From UBA1367 sp040268355 (GTDB lineage: Bacteria; Actinomycetota; Coriobacteriia; Coriobacteriales; Atopobiaceae), in NCBI GenBank assembly GCA_040268355.1, contig JAWRIT010000021.1:1-22331 (forward strand): DNA of 22,331 nucleotides, written 5' to 3'. The position numbers and the translations under genes were made by a program. Within the stretch, counting starts at the first letter, position 1; each line of letters opens with the position of its first letter. Of the stretch, positions 1 through 7,073 are shown in pieces. The notes under the pieces are model-generated. The model did no database searches. It saw only the letters and a list, made by a program, of their open reading frames with translations, and was not told where the DNA came from.

Positions 1-1059
1 CAGCGCGGGGGCCACGACGACGCACGCCCCCAGCATGGCCGCGACGATCAGATCGAAGCGCGCCCGTCTCGTCCGGTCGGCCCAGATGTTGGCGAGCCGC
101 ACCAGCTGGGGCTTGTAGATGAAGCCCACCGCCATGAGGGCCTTCTGCGCCGGGAAGTAAATCGCGCTGAAGTAGACCTGGTCCTCGTAGGGCAGCACGC
201 TCTCCATGGAGAACTTCGGGATGGTCTCGATGAGGTTGAACAGGAACATGGCGACGAAGGCGGGAAAGCACTCCTGGAAGATCTCGCGCACTTCGAGCCA
301 CTGCCACGGGCGCGACTCGGGCGTCTCGAGCAGGGTGAGGGGCACGCTCACCAGGACCAGCACCACCAGCTCGGCGACGGCGAGCCCGATGCTGGCCACA
401 GGCAGGCTGCCGCTCACCAGAAGCAGGACCGAGAAGGCGACCAGGGGGATGACCGAGCGCAGCGCGCAGGAGATGCCGGCAAGGTAGAGCTTGTCCATCT
501 GCTGCAGGCGCCCCTCGAAGGCGTCGGCGAGCGCGTCGATGGCGCGGTAGGCGAAGGCGCCGGCCACGATGAGCGTCATGGGCGCGTCGTAGGCGCGCAC
601 GGCGCAGTACAGGGCGCCGCATCCCAGCATGAGCAGGCAGGTCATGACACGCTGCACCAGGTAGGCGCCGAAGGAGTCCATCTCGTCGAGGTCAGAGACC
701 TGGAAGGTCCTGACGCCGTAGTTGCCCAAAAACAACAGCAGCGTGGCGACGGTGAAGGCGAGGTTGAACCGTCCCGCCTCCTCCGCGCCGGCGAGCTGGG
801 TCGCCACGATGGTCAACAGGGGAAAGAGCGTCCCCCAGAGCGTCTGGCCCACCGTGTTCCAGACGTAGTCGCGCGTCGTCTCGTTCGAGGCGTAGTGCCG
901 CGCGTGGTCGGAGAGGGGCATGCCGCCAAAGGCGAGCGCGTAGAGACGCTCCCACCACTCGTTGATGACCCGACGCAGGTAGGGCTCGCGCGCCGGTGCG
1001 TCGGTCCGCGTCTCGGCGGAGGTCTTCCGCCTGAGGGTGGGCAGGGGCAGTCGCGTCAT
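1..1059 (-). CDS. Polysaccharide flippase-like membrane protein (C-terminus beyond window)
   Basis: This leftward gene starts at ATG 1059-1057 and runs off the left edge after 353 codons. An AAAGG ribosome site lies just upstream of the ATG. After a basic, soluble stretch of about 70 residues, repeated hydrophobic helices begin (for example the segment around TLFPLLTIVATQLAG). They are separated by short polar loops and followed by a longer interfacial segment and more helices. Length, helix pattern and motifs such as RAIDALADAFEGRLQQ fit the MATE/Wzx-type oligosaccharide flippase superfamily, which moves lipid-linked sugars across the membrane for surface polysaccharide or teichoic-type polymers. 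The rest of its operon is outside the window, so the substrate is unknown. It is divergent from ppc across a 345-nt gap. Family assignment is by appearance of the sequence only. Confidence 0.72.
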   Translation of the reverse strand, partial: MTRLPLPTLRRKTSAETRTDAPAREPYLRRVINEWWERLYALAFGGMPLSDHARHYASNETTRDYVWNTVGQTLWGTLFPLLTIVATQLAGAEEAGRFNLAFTVATLLLFLGNYGVRTFQVSDLDEMDSFGAYLVQRVMTCLLMLGCGALYCAVRAYDAPMTLIVAGAFAYRAIDALADAFEGRLQQMDKLYLAGISCALRSVIPLVAFSVLLLVSGSLPVASIGLAVAELVVLVLVSVPLTLLETPESRPWQWLEVREIFQECFPAFVAMFLFNLIETIPKFSMESVLPYEDQVYFSAIYFPAQKALMAVGFIYKPQLVRLANIWADRTRRARFDLIVAAMLGACVVVAPAL

Positions 1060-1111
1060 GGGAACCTTTCGTCGCTCGGGTGGCCTGCGGGCGCCTGCGT
1101 GCGGCGCACGT

Positions 1112-1139
1112 GACACAGAGGTGCCTCTTCCCCTGTGTC
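1112..1139 (-). repeat. 28-nt palindromic repeat, copy A
   Basis: The arms are GACACAGAGG and CCCCTGTGTC (9 of 10 complementary) around the 8-nt centre TGCCTCTT. This is the reverse complement of copies B, D and E. A further half-unit, CCCCTGTGTC, directly follows at 1140-1149. It lies in the leader of the flippase gene. The architecture is that of a short extragenic palindromic (REP-like) element. Confidence 0.85.
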
Positions 1140-1266
1140 CCCCTGTGTCGGGCGTGTGGGCGCATCGCAAGGCCCCATTGTAGGCGCAGGGGCGGCCCAT
1201 CGCCTCCGTTCCCACCGGGTTCTGGAAGAATGCCACGCCTCTGGCCTCGACTCGGTCGGGGCATCA

Positions 1267-1288
1267 TGACATATAACCAAATGTGTCA
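1267..1288. promoter_or_regulatory. 22-bp imperfect palindrome, possible operator
   Basis: TGACATAT and ATGTGTCA flank a 6-nt centre, with 7 of 8 arm positions complementary. It is the most AT-rich spot in the gap between two divergent genes, and overlaps a TTGACA hexamer on the minus strand, so it is well placed for a regulator. Its arms also resemble the TGACACAT ends of the dispersed repeat, so it may instead be a decayed repeat copy. Confidence 0.4.
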
Positions 1289-1391
1289 AACGTGAGGATC
1301 AGCCGCGGCGGACGTGCGGACGCTCCTGTAAGTTTTTCGGAGAGCTGTCGTCGGCGGTGTCGCTCGGGTATCGTGGCGAAGGTACCAAGAC

Positions 1392-1398
1392 GAGGAGG
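1392..1398 (+). promoter_or_regulatory. Ribosome binding site deciding the ppc start
   Basis: GAGGAGG ends 6 nt before GTG 1405. It makes GTG 1405 a far better start than the in-frame GTG at 1357, which has no such site. Confidence 0.8.
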
Positions 1399-1404
1399 TG
1401 TGTC

Positions 1405-4137
1405 GTGACCGACGAGATCCGCAGCAAAGTCCAGGCGACCAGTCGCTCCCAGGAGGCATCGCGCGCCCGGGAGAGCCTCATGCGTGTCGATGTGCCCGAC
1501 AGCCTGCGGGACAACCTGGCGCTGTTTCTGTGGCTCGTCCGTCGGGTGCTGAACGAGTACGGTCCCGACCTGCGCATGACCTTCGACCGCCTGCTCGAGC
1601 ACACGATCGCCGCGAGCGGCGAGGAGAGTCCGGCTGCATGGGACGCCTACCTTTCGGCCGTGGCGCAGATCGACGAGCTCGAGGTCGAGCAAATGACCCT
1701 GGTGACCAGGGCCTTCGCCGCCTACTTCCACCTCGCCAACGTCTGCGAGGAGAACTACCGCGTGCACAAGCTCCGCGAGCGCGAGGCCGTCTCCGCAGAC
1801 GAGGTCGACGAGACCGCCGAGGCCGCCAACGACCTAGTCCGGGCGTACCAGCGTCTGGAGCAGGAATGCGGTCCCAGCAAGGCCCGCGTGCTGCTGTCGC
1901 GCCTACGCTTCCACCCGGTCTTCACGGCGCATCCCACCGAGGCCAGGCGCAAGGCGGTGGAGGGCAAGATCCGGCGCATCTCCGTGCTGCTCGACCAGCG
2001 GCCGCTGATGCAGGGAGCCGATCTCGCCGAGAACGAGCGGCGCCTGCTCCAGGAGATCGACGCGCTCCTGCGCACCTCGCCGATCGCCACGAGCAAGCCC
2101 ACGCCCGTCGAGGAGGCGGGGACCGTCATCGACATCTTCGACAACACCCTCTTCGAGATGGTGCCGGACGTCTACCGCCGCTTTGACGATTGGGAGCTGG
2201 GTGAGCGTGCCGGGACGGTCCCGCCGTCGTGCCCCGCGTTCTTCCGTCTGGGCAGCTGGATCGGCTCGGATCGCGACGGGAACCCATCCGTGACGGCCAA
2301 GGTGAGCCGCAAGGTCTCCGAGCGCTTCCGCTCCCACATGTTGGAGACGCTCGCGCGCGAGACCCGCCGCGTGGGCACCAACCTCACCCTCGACGCCCGC
2401 TTCACCCGCCCGTCGAGCAAGCTGGTCAACCTCTGGAACCACCAGGTCGAGATGAGCGAGGCGCTCTCTGCGCGGGCGGAGGAGAAGTCCGCGAGCGAGC
2501 CGCACCGTGCCGTGATGCTCGTGATGGCGAACCGCCTGGAGGCGACCATCGCCCGCACGGCCGACATCATGTACGCAGATGCCGACGAGCTGCTGGACGA
2601 CCTGCGCGTGGTGCAGGACTCGCTCGCCCGCGCCGGGGCGGTGCGGGAGGCGTACGGCCCCGTGCAGCGCCTGGTCTGGCAGGTGGAGACCTTTGGCTTC
2701 CACCTGGTGGAGATGGAGTTCCGCCAGCACTCGCTCGTGCACGCGCGGGCCCTGGCAGACATCGAGGAGCACGGGCTCTCGGGGGAGCAGGGCAGCCTTG
2801 CGCCAGAGACGCGTGAGGTGCTGGACACCTTCCGGGCCATCGGCACCATCCAGCGGCGCAATGGCGAGGTCGCCGCGCGGCGCTACATCATCTCGTTCAC
2901 CACCTCCGCCGCCGACGTCGCTGGTGTCTACCAGCTCGCGCGCCACGCCTTCGCGCACGAGGCGGACGTCCCGACTCTCGACGTGATCCCGCTCTTCGAG
3001 CAGGTCGAGGACCTGGAGCGGGCGGTCGACACCCTCTCGGAGATCATCCAGCTGCCCGAGGTGCGCCGTCGGCTCGACGAGAACGGTCGGCACCTCGAGG
3101 TGATGCTCGGCTACTCGGACTCGTCGAAGGACGCGGGTCCCACGGCGGCCACCTTCATGCTGCACGCTGCCCAGGAGCGTATCGCCGCCTGGGCGCGCGA
3201 GAACTACATCGACCTCACGCTCATGCACGGGCGCGGCGGCGCGGTCGGGCGCGGGGGAGGGCCGGCCAACCGTGCGGTGCTCGCGCAGCCCAAGGGCTCG
3301 GTCAACTGCCGCTTCAAGCTCACGGAGCAGGGCGAGGTCATCTTCGCACGCTACGGTGACCCGACGCTCGCCCGTCGCCACATCGAGTCGGTCGCCGGGG
3401 CGACGCTTCTGCAGAGCGCGCCCTCGGTGGAGTGGACCAACACTGAGACCAGCACCGAGTTTCTGGATCTCGCCGACCGGCTGTCTGCCAGCTCGCGCGA
3501 GCGCTACCTGCAGCTGCTCGAGACCGACGGCTTCCCCGCTTGGTTCGCGCAGGTGACCCCGCTCGCCGAGATCGGCCTGATGCCCATCGGCTCACGTCCC
3601 GCCCGCCGGGGGCTCGGGGCCACCTCGCTCGCCGACCTGCGGGCGATCCCCTGGATCTTCTCGTGGTCGCAGGCGCGCGTGAACCTTGCCGCCTGGTATG
3701 GGCTGGGGACGGCCTGCGAGCGGTGCGGCGACCTGTCGCTGCTGCGCCGCGCCTACGAGCAGTGGCCGCTCTTTGCGACCTTCGTCGACAACATTGAGAT
3801 GTCGCTGGCCAAGACCGACGAGCGCATCGCCCGGGCCTACCTGAGCCTGGGAGACCGCGACGACCTGCGCGACGTGGTGCTCGAGGAGATGGCGCTCACG
3901 CGCCGGTGGGTGTTGGCCATCGTGGGCAACGACTGGCCCCTGCAGAACCACGAGGTGCTCGGACCGGTGGTGCGCCTGCGTCTGCCCTTCGTGAACGTGC
4001 TCTCGCTCACGCAGGTCCACGCCCTCGCCGAGCTGCGCTACGACGACGAGCTCACGTCCGAGCAGCGCGAGCGACTCACCTACCTCATCCTGTGCAGCGT
4101 GAGCGGTGTGGCGGCGGGCCTGCAGAACACGGGCTGA
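1405..4137 (+). CDS. ppc: Phosphoenolpyruvate carboxylase
   Basis: This 910-residue enzyme fixes bicarbonate onto PEP to give oxaloacetate and phosphate, an anaplerotic step that also feeds the reductive branch towards fumarate. All hallmark motifs are present: TAHPTEARR with catalytic His176; GSWIGSDRDGNP; GYSDSSKDAG with Lys575; HGRGGAVGRGGGPA with His608; the IGSRPARRG active-site Arg segment near 731; RAIPWIFSWSQ; and the conserved C-terminal QNTG, which ends the protein exactly as in characterised enzymes. Length is typical of the bacterial family. The GTG start at 1405 follows GAGGAGG. It is divergent from the flippase gene. A hairpin separates it from the tlpA-like gene 88 nt downstream. 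Because oxaloacetate can be reduced to fumarate, a metabolic link with the frd operon 12 kb away is plausible, but that is inference. Confidence 0.97.
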   Translation: MTDEIRSKVQATSRSQEASRARESLMRVDVPDSLRDNLALFLWLVRRVLNEYGPDLRMTFDRLLEHTIAASGEESPAAWDAYLSAVAQIDELEVEQMTLVTRAFAAYFHLANVCEENYRVHKLREREAVSADEVDETAEAANDLVRAYQRLEQECGPSKARVLLSRLRFHPVFTAHPTEARRKAVEGKIRRISVLLDQRPLMQGADLAENERRLLQEIDALLRTSPIATSKPTPVEEAGTVIDIFDNTLFEMVPDVYRRFDDWELGERAGTVPPSCPAFFRLGSWIGSDRDGNPSVTAKVSRKVSERFRSHMLETLARETRRVGTNLTLDARFTRPSSKLVNLWNHQVEMSEALSARAEEKSASEPHRAVMLVMANRLEATIARTADIMYADADELLDDLRVVQDSLARAGAVREAYGPVQRLVWQVETFGFHLVEMEFRQHSLVHARALADIEEHGLSGEQGSLAPETREVLDTFRAIGTIQRRNGEVAARRYIISFTTSAADVAGVYQLARHAFAHEADVPTLDVIPLFEQVEDLERAVDTLSEIIQLPEVRRRLDENGRHLEVMLGYSDSSKDAGPTAATFMLHAAQERIAAWARENYIDLTLMHGRGGAVGRGGGPANRAVLAQPKGSVNCRFKLTEQGEVIFARYGDPTLARRHIESVAGATLLQSAPSVEWTNTETSTEFLDLADRLSASSRERYLQLLETDGFPAWFAQVTPLAEIGLMPIGSRPARRGLGATSLADLRAIPWIFSWSQARVNLAAWYGLGTACERCGDLSLLRRAYEQWPLFATFVDNIEMSLAKTDERIARAYLSLGDRDDLRDVVLEEMALTRRWVLAIVGNDWPLQNHEVLGPVVRLRLPFVNVLSLTQVHALAELRYDDELTSEQRERLTYLILCSVSGVAAGLQNTG

Positions 4138-4181
4138 GCCGATGGCGGCCGGGGTAGGAACGGGAACGTGATTGATTCGAC

Positions 4182-4202
4182 GTCCACGACCAGGTCGTGG
4201 GC
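4182..4202 (+). promoter_or_regulatory. Strong hairpin between ppc and tlpA-like gene
   Basis: CCACGAC (4184-4190) and GTCGTGG (4194-4200) are perfectly complementary around a CAG loop, and the stem extends two more pairs (one G-U). There is no U-tract, so a classical terminator is unlikely. It ends 8 nt before the AAGGAGG of the tlpA-like gene. It could be a 3' stabilising structure for ppc mRNA, an attenuator or an operator. Confidence 0.45.
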
Positions 4203-4225
4203 ATGACGCCAAGGAGGCGAAGAAG

Positions 4226-4846
4226 ATGACGAAGAAGTCTGGAGTGCTCGTGGCGCTCATCGCGCTGGTGGCGATGATTGTCATCGGTCGGATAGCGTAC
4301 GAGCGAGTTGCGCAGTCGGTGGAGGAGATCGCCACGACGGTGGACACGCGTGATGACGCCGAGGGAACCGACTCCACCCAGGAGACCGACGGCACGGACG
4401 AAACCGCTGACGTCGATCTGCTTTCCGACCGCGACGCGACGGTCTACACCGCGAAAGACGAGCCGGTGCTCTTGTCCGACATCGCGGACGGCAAGCCGCT
4501 GGTTATCAACTTCTGGGCGACGTGGTGCCCCTACTGCGTCGAGGAGCTGCCTGACTTCCAGGAGATCTACGACGAGTTCGGCGAGGACGTCTCCTTCGCC
4601 TTCGTCGACGTGGCGGATGGCCAGCGCGAGCGTGCCGAGGACGCCGCGGCCTGGCTTTCCGAGAACGGCTATGGCGACCTGCCCGACTACTACGACACCT
4701 CGCTCGAGGCGACGAGGGCGTTCGGCGCTAGCTCGCTGCCCACGACCGTGGTCGTCTCCGCAGAGGGCGAGGTGCTCACCATCTCGCCGGGTATGATCGA
4801 TCCTACGCTTTTGCGGGCGGCCCTTGAGGAGCAGGTGCGCTCATGA
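4226..4846 (+). CDS. Membrane-anchored TlpA/ResA-like thioredoxin
   Basis: This 206-residue protein carries out thiol-disulfide exchange outside the membrane. ATG 4226 was chosen because AAGGAGG (4211-4217) ends 8 nt before it. Residues 6-24 form an uncleaved membrane anchor, residues 30-66 an acidic Asp/Thr-rich spacer, and residues 70-206 a thioredoxin fold with the WCPYC redox pair (Cys101, Cys104) and the cis-proline loop SSLPTT (Pro172). It overlaps ccdA by ATGA (4843-4846), so the two are translationally coupled. CcdA normally passes electrons from cytoplasmic thioredoxin to such proteins. Possible clients are apocytochrome c or oxidised secreted proteins, or the Cys-bearing proteins of the iron cluster. 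Campylobacter P19/FTR1 loci also carry TlpA-like genes, which supports a link, but here several genes lie between. Confidence 0.88.
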   Translation: MTKKSGVLVALIALVAMIVIGRIAYERVAQSVEEIATTVDTRDDAEGTDSTQETDGTDETADVDLLSDRDATVYTAKDEPVLLSDIADGKPLVINFWATWCPYCVEELPDFQEIYDEFGEDVSFAFVDVADGQRERAEDAAAWLSENGYGDLPDYYDTSLEATRAFGASSLPTTVVVSAEGEVLTISPGMIDPTLLRAALEEQVRS

Positions 4847-5526
4847 CCTACCTCGCAGCCTTCTTCGAGGGGGTGATCACCTTCGTGTCCCCCTGCCTGC
4901 TGCCCCTGCTGCCGGTCTACCTGGCCTACTTTGCCGGTGGGGTCACTTCTGATGACGAGGGTGGCTCGACCATGCGGACGGCGCTTGGCGCGGCGGGCTT
5001 TGTCGCGGGGTTCTCCCTGCTCTTCATGGCGCTGGGGGCCTTTGCTGGCACGCTGGGCTCGCTGCTGTTCGTCTCGCAACGCTGGGTCGACCTCGTGTGC
5101 GGGTTGGTGGTGATCCTGCTTGGCCTCAACTATTTGGGTGTGGTCAAGATCGAGCTGTTGTCGAGGACGGTCCGCCTGGACTCCGGCGCTCCGCGCGCCG
5201 GGATCCTGGGCCCCTTCCTTCTGGGGATCGTCTTTGCCGTGGGGTGGAGCCCCTGCGTGGGGACCTTCCTGGCCGCCGCGCTGAGCCTTGCCGCCTCGTC
5301 TGGCGGCGCGCTGCAGGGCACCGTCATGCTGCTGTGCTACTCGCTCGGCCTGGGGGTCCCCTTCGTGCTGACGGCAGTGCTGGCCGAGCGGCTCGAGGGC
5401 GCGTTCGCTTGGGTGAAGGCGCACTACGACCTGGTGAACCGCGTGTGCGGCGTGCTGCTCGTCGTGGTGGGCGTGTTGATGTCGACCGGCCACTTCGGCA
5501 CCTGGATGCGCCTCCTCGCCCCCTGA
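4843..5526 (+). CDS. ccdA: CcdA, thiol-disulfide electron carrier
   Basis: This 227-residue membrane protein belongs to the CcdA/DsbD transmembrane family, which shuttles electrons from cytoplasmic thioredoxin to exported thioredoxin-like proteins. Six hydrophobic helices are visible. The two conserved redox cysteines sit in SPCLLPLLPVY (Cys18, helix 1) and GWSPCVGTF (Cys138, helix 4), the expected symmetrical positions. The length is that of stand-alone CcdA rather than full DsbD. The start overlaps the stop of the tlpA-like gene, so the pair is one unit. The stop codon TGA (5524-5526) forms the first bases of TGACACA, the end of a half-unit of the dispersed repeat, so the repeat supplies the stop. 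Confidence 0.93.
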   Translation: MTYLAAFFEGVITFVSPCLLPLLPVYLAYFAGGVTSDDEGGSTMRTALGAAGFVAGFSLLFMALGAFAGTLGSLLFVSQRWVDLVCGLVVILLGLNYLGVVKIELLSRTVRLDSGAPRAGILGPFLLGIVFAVGWSPCVGTFLAAALSLAASSGGALQGTVMLLCYSLGLGVPFVLTAVLAERLEGAFAWVKAHYDLVNRVCGVLLVVVGVLMSTGHFGTWMRLLAP

Positions 5527-5549
5527 CACAAAGGGACACAGAGGAAAGG
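5525..5549 (+). repeat. Two abutting half-units of the 28-nt repeat
   Basis: GACACAAAGG (5525-5534) and GACACAGAGGAAAGG (5535-5549) are 10 and 15 nt long and lead directly, without spacer, into full copy B. Each begins with the same left arm. The first overlaps the ccdA stop codon. Confidence 0.75.
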
Positions 5550-5577
5550 GACACAGAGGAAGAGGCACCTATGTGTC
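5550..5577 (+). repeat. 28-nt palindromic repeat, copy B
   Basis: Arms are GACACAGAGG and CCTATGTGTC around the centre AAGAGGCA. It differs from the reverse complement of copy A at two positions. Confidence 0.85.
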
Positions 5578-5589
5578 GTTCTGGCGGAA

Positions 5590-5607
5590 GGCACAGGGGA
5601 AGAGGGC
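5590..5607 (+). repeat. Partial copy of the 28-nt repeat
   Basis: GGCACAGGGGAAGAGG matches the left arm and centre of the repeat (and of inverted copy C), then diverges after GC. It lies between full copies B and C. Confidence 0.6.
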
Positions 5608-5614
5608 GCTCGGT

Positions 5615-5642
5615 GACACGGAGGTGCCTCTTCCCCTGTGCC
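5615..5642 (-). repeat. 28-nt palindromic repeat, copy C
   Basis: Arms are GACACGGAGG and CCCCTGTGCC around TGCCTCTT. It has the same orientation as copy A and is inverse to B. B and C could form a long stem with a loop of about 37 nt. Confidence 0.82.
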
Positions 5643-5670
5643 ATTTTCCCCTGTGCCATTCCCCTGTGTC
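5643..5670 (-). repeat. Two inverse half-units following copy C
   Basis: ATTTTCCCCTGTGCC (5643-5657) and ATTCCCCTGTGTC (5658-5670) are 15- and 13-nt half-units that abut copy C. They mirror the half-units that abut copy B on the other side. Confidence 0.72.
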
Positions 5671-5692
5671 TGGGACGCGGCGGGGAGCGCCG

Positions 5693-5822
5693 TGGCTAGA
5701 GATCGGACTTTTGCGGTATTTTTTCGGACGTCCCGGAGTATCTCCGTCCTCCGTCCTGCTGTTTTTTTGCCTGATACTCCGCCAGTCGCGGAATTTCACC
5801 GCAAAAGTCCGATCTCTAGCCA
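5693..5822. repeat. 130-bp palindrome with 25-bp perfect inverted ends
   Basis: Positions 5693-5717 and 5798-5822 are perfect 25-bp reverse complements, beginning TGGCTAGAGATCGG. A second perfect 9-bp stem (5734-5742 with 5773-5781, CGGAGTATC/GATACTCCG) has exactly the same centre, and the 16-nt stretches between the two stems are of equal length and only partly complementary. Two T-runs lie inside (5719-5724, 5762-5768). The whole could extrude as a cruciform. It may be a non-autonomous MITE-like element, or act as a two-way transcription barrier between the converging genes. No clear target duplication is visible and no transposase is encoded. Confidence 0.85.
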
Positions 5823-5834
5823 TGGGGCACGCGG

Positions 5835-5860
5835 GACACAGGAAGAGGCACGTATGTGTC
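5835..5860 (+). repeat. 28-nt palindromic repeat, copy D (26 nt)
   Basis: Arms are GACACAGG and CGTATGTGTC around AAGAGGCA; two G residues are missing from the left arm. Its right end, with A5861, forms the TGA stop of the leftward Gx/EcfT gene. Confidence 0.78.
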
Positions 5861-7070
5861 AGGCGTCCTGCCCTTCGTCCGCGCGCTGCCAGAGGTCGCA
5901 GACGAGGTCCGGCAGCGCCTGCGTCCAGAAGGCGCGCCTGCGGACCGTCGACGCCTCGATGCGCTCCGGCGCCCATTCAGCGAGCCGCGAGACCAGCTCG
6001 AGGGTCGTCGAGAGGGCGAGCTCGGGCCCGGCCGTCCTGATGCCGAGCGCCCGTATCGGGGTGAGCGCACGCTGCGCCACCCGCGCCAGCCCATCGCGTC
6101 CTACCAGCCCCACGAGCGCCACGCTCGCGCAGCAGACGCTGACGAGGCGCCCGAGCAGCAGGCCGGCGGCAGTCAGCGCCTCACGTGTGATAGCAATCGG
6201 TCCGAGCCAGACGAGCGGCGTGCCCTGCTGCGTGCTGGCCACCTGGGCCACGAGCGTCAGGGCCGCGAGGGGCAGGGAGGGCGCCAGCGCCATGGCCAGC
6301 GTGCGCGGCCGAAGGCGGGCCGCCCCGCAGCCGACCAGCGCCACGGCGAGGCTGACGGCCAGCGTGGTCGGCGCCTGCGCGTGCATGACCGCCACGACCA
6401 GCACGAGATAGGAAGCGAACAGCGGCCAGGTGCGCCGATTCGTGCCGCCTGTGGTGCGCACGGTCGCCGTCGGCGCGTCCGTGGTGGCTCCGGTGGCGCT
6501 CGCGTTACCTTGGGCGCCGTCGCCAGCGCCGCCATTCCCCGCGGCGGCTGTGCCAGGCGCGGCGGGCAGCGCCGCGAGCCGTTCGACCGCGCGGTGCGCC
6601 ACCACGCCGCAGAGCGTTCCCGTGATAACGCCCGCCACCGCAAGCGGCAGCGCGCCGTACCAGACGAGCGTCGTTCCCAGCAGCTGCTGCGCCACCACGA
6701 GCTGGCCCGCCTCGTGGGCGAGCGCCCCCACCACCGAGACCATCTCCAGCCGCATCGTGGGCAGCGCTGACAGGGGAGCCATGCAGGCGAAGGCGAGCAG
6801 GGTGCCCGTTGCCGCATAGGCCAGCGTGACGGGGTTCCCAAAGAGCAGGCCCGTCGCCACCACCTTGACCAGTCCCACGAAGAGCGCCCCCGTGCGGTCG
6901 CCCTGCGCGAGCGCGATCAGCACGGCGATGTTGGCCAGACCGAGCTTTGCGCCGGGAATGACCATGGGCACGAAGCTCTCGAGGTAGCCCAGGAGCATGG
7001 CGAGGGCGGCGAGTACGCCGATGTGTCGCCACCGTCGGGCCTCGGCCAAGGACAAGGTTGCCGCGCCCAT
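5859..7070 (-). CDS. Gx-type transporter fused to an EcfT-like domain
   Basis: This 403-residue membrane protein has two parts. Residues 15-165 match the Gx transporter family (formerly called heptaprenyl diphosphate synthase component I): GYLESFVPMVIPGAKLGLAN, the segment ATGLLFGNP, and a run of about five helices, as in ECF-type substrate-binding subunits. Residues 168-213 are a low-complexity Ala/Gly/Thr linker. Residues 214-403 carry further helices and a cytoplasmic Arg-rich tail (RIEASTVRRRAF), resembling the EcfT/CbiQ coupling subunit. Members of the Gx family sit next to NusG_II, ApbE and FMN-binding genes and to extracellular electron-transfer loci, which suggests a quinone- or flavin-related cargo. 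No EcfA ATPase is in the window. The gene begins 3 nt after the NusG_II stop and has no obvious ribosome site, so it is probably coupled. Its stop lies in repeat copy D. Confidence 0.78.
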   Translation of the reverse strand: MGAATLSLAEARRWRHIGVLAALAMLLGYLESFVPMVIPGAKLGLANIAVLIALAQGDRTGALFVGLVKVVATGLLFGNPVTLAYAATGTLLAFACMAPLSALPTMRLEMVSVVGALAHEAGQLVVAQQLLGTTLVWYGALPLAVAGVITGTLCGVVAHRAVERLAALPAAPGTAAAGNGGAGDGAQGNASATGATTDAPTATVRTTGGTNRRTWPLFASYLVLVVAVMHAQAPTTLAVSLAVALVGCGAARLRPRTLAMALAPSLPLAALTLVAQVASTQQGTPLVWLGPIAITREALTAAGLLLGRLVSVCCASVALVGLVGRDGLARVAQRALTPIRALGIRTAGPELALSTTLELVSRLAEWAPERIEASTVRRRAFWTQALPDLVCDLWQRADEGQDA

Positions 7071-7073
7071 GGG

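Larger units (their letters stand above)
1060..1404. other. Intergenic region between divergent flippase gene and ppc
   Basis: No gene is supported here. The gap holds one copy of the 28-nt repeat plus a half-unit (1112-1149), an AT-rich 22-bp imperfect palindrome (1267-1288) and the ppc ribosome site (1392-1398). A perfect TTGACA hexamer on the minus strand (1289-1284) could be the -35 of a flippase promoter, with a weak CATGAT -10 about 15 nt on. A weak TATCGT -10 candidate for ppc lies at 1369-1374. Neither promoter is convincing on its own. Confidence 0.6.
5527..5858. other. Repeat island between convergent genes
   Basis: No gene is supported. The island contains, in order: two half-units (5525-5534, 5535-5549), copy B (5550-5577), a partial copy (5590-5607), copy C in inverse orientation (5615-5642), two inverse half-units (5643-5657, 5658-5670), a 130-bp palindrome (5693-5822) and copy D (5835-5860). 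Copies B and C are inverted relative to each other and could pair over their length. Open frames crossing it are short and lack codon character. Confidence 0.85.

Noticed and set aside
1357..1404. Earlier GTG start for ppc adding 16 residues
   Set aside because: It has no ribosome site and would place GAGGAGG inside the coding region; GTG 1405 fits the site and the family N-terminus better.
1903..3381. Antisense open frame of about 490 codons opposite ppc
   Set aside because: Shadow of the conserved ppc reading frame, with no recognisable domain.
5525..5860. CRISPR-like array
   Set aside because: The repeats are in both orientations, half-units abut with no spacers, gaps are irregular, and no cas genes are present.
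5638..6411. Rightward open frame through the repeat island into the Gx/EcfT gene
   Set aside because: It crosses the palindrome and then runs antisense to a well-supported gene; composition is not protein-like.
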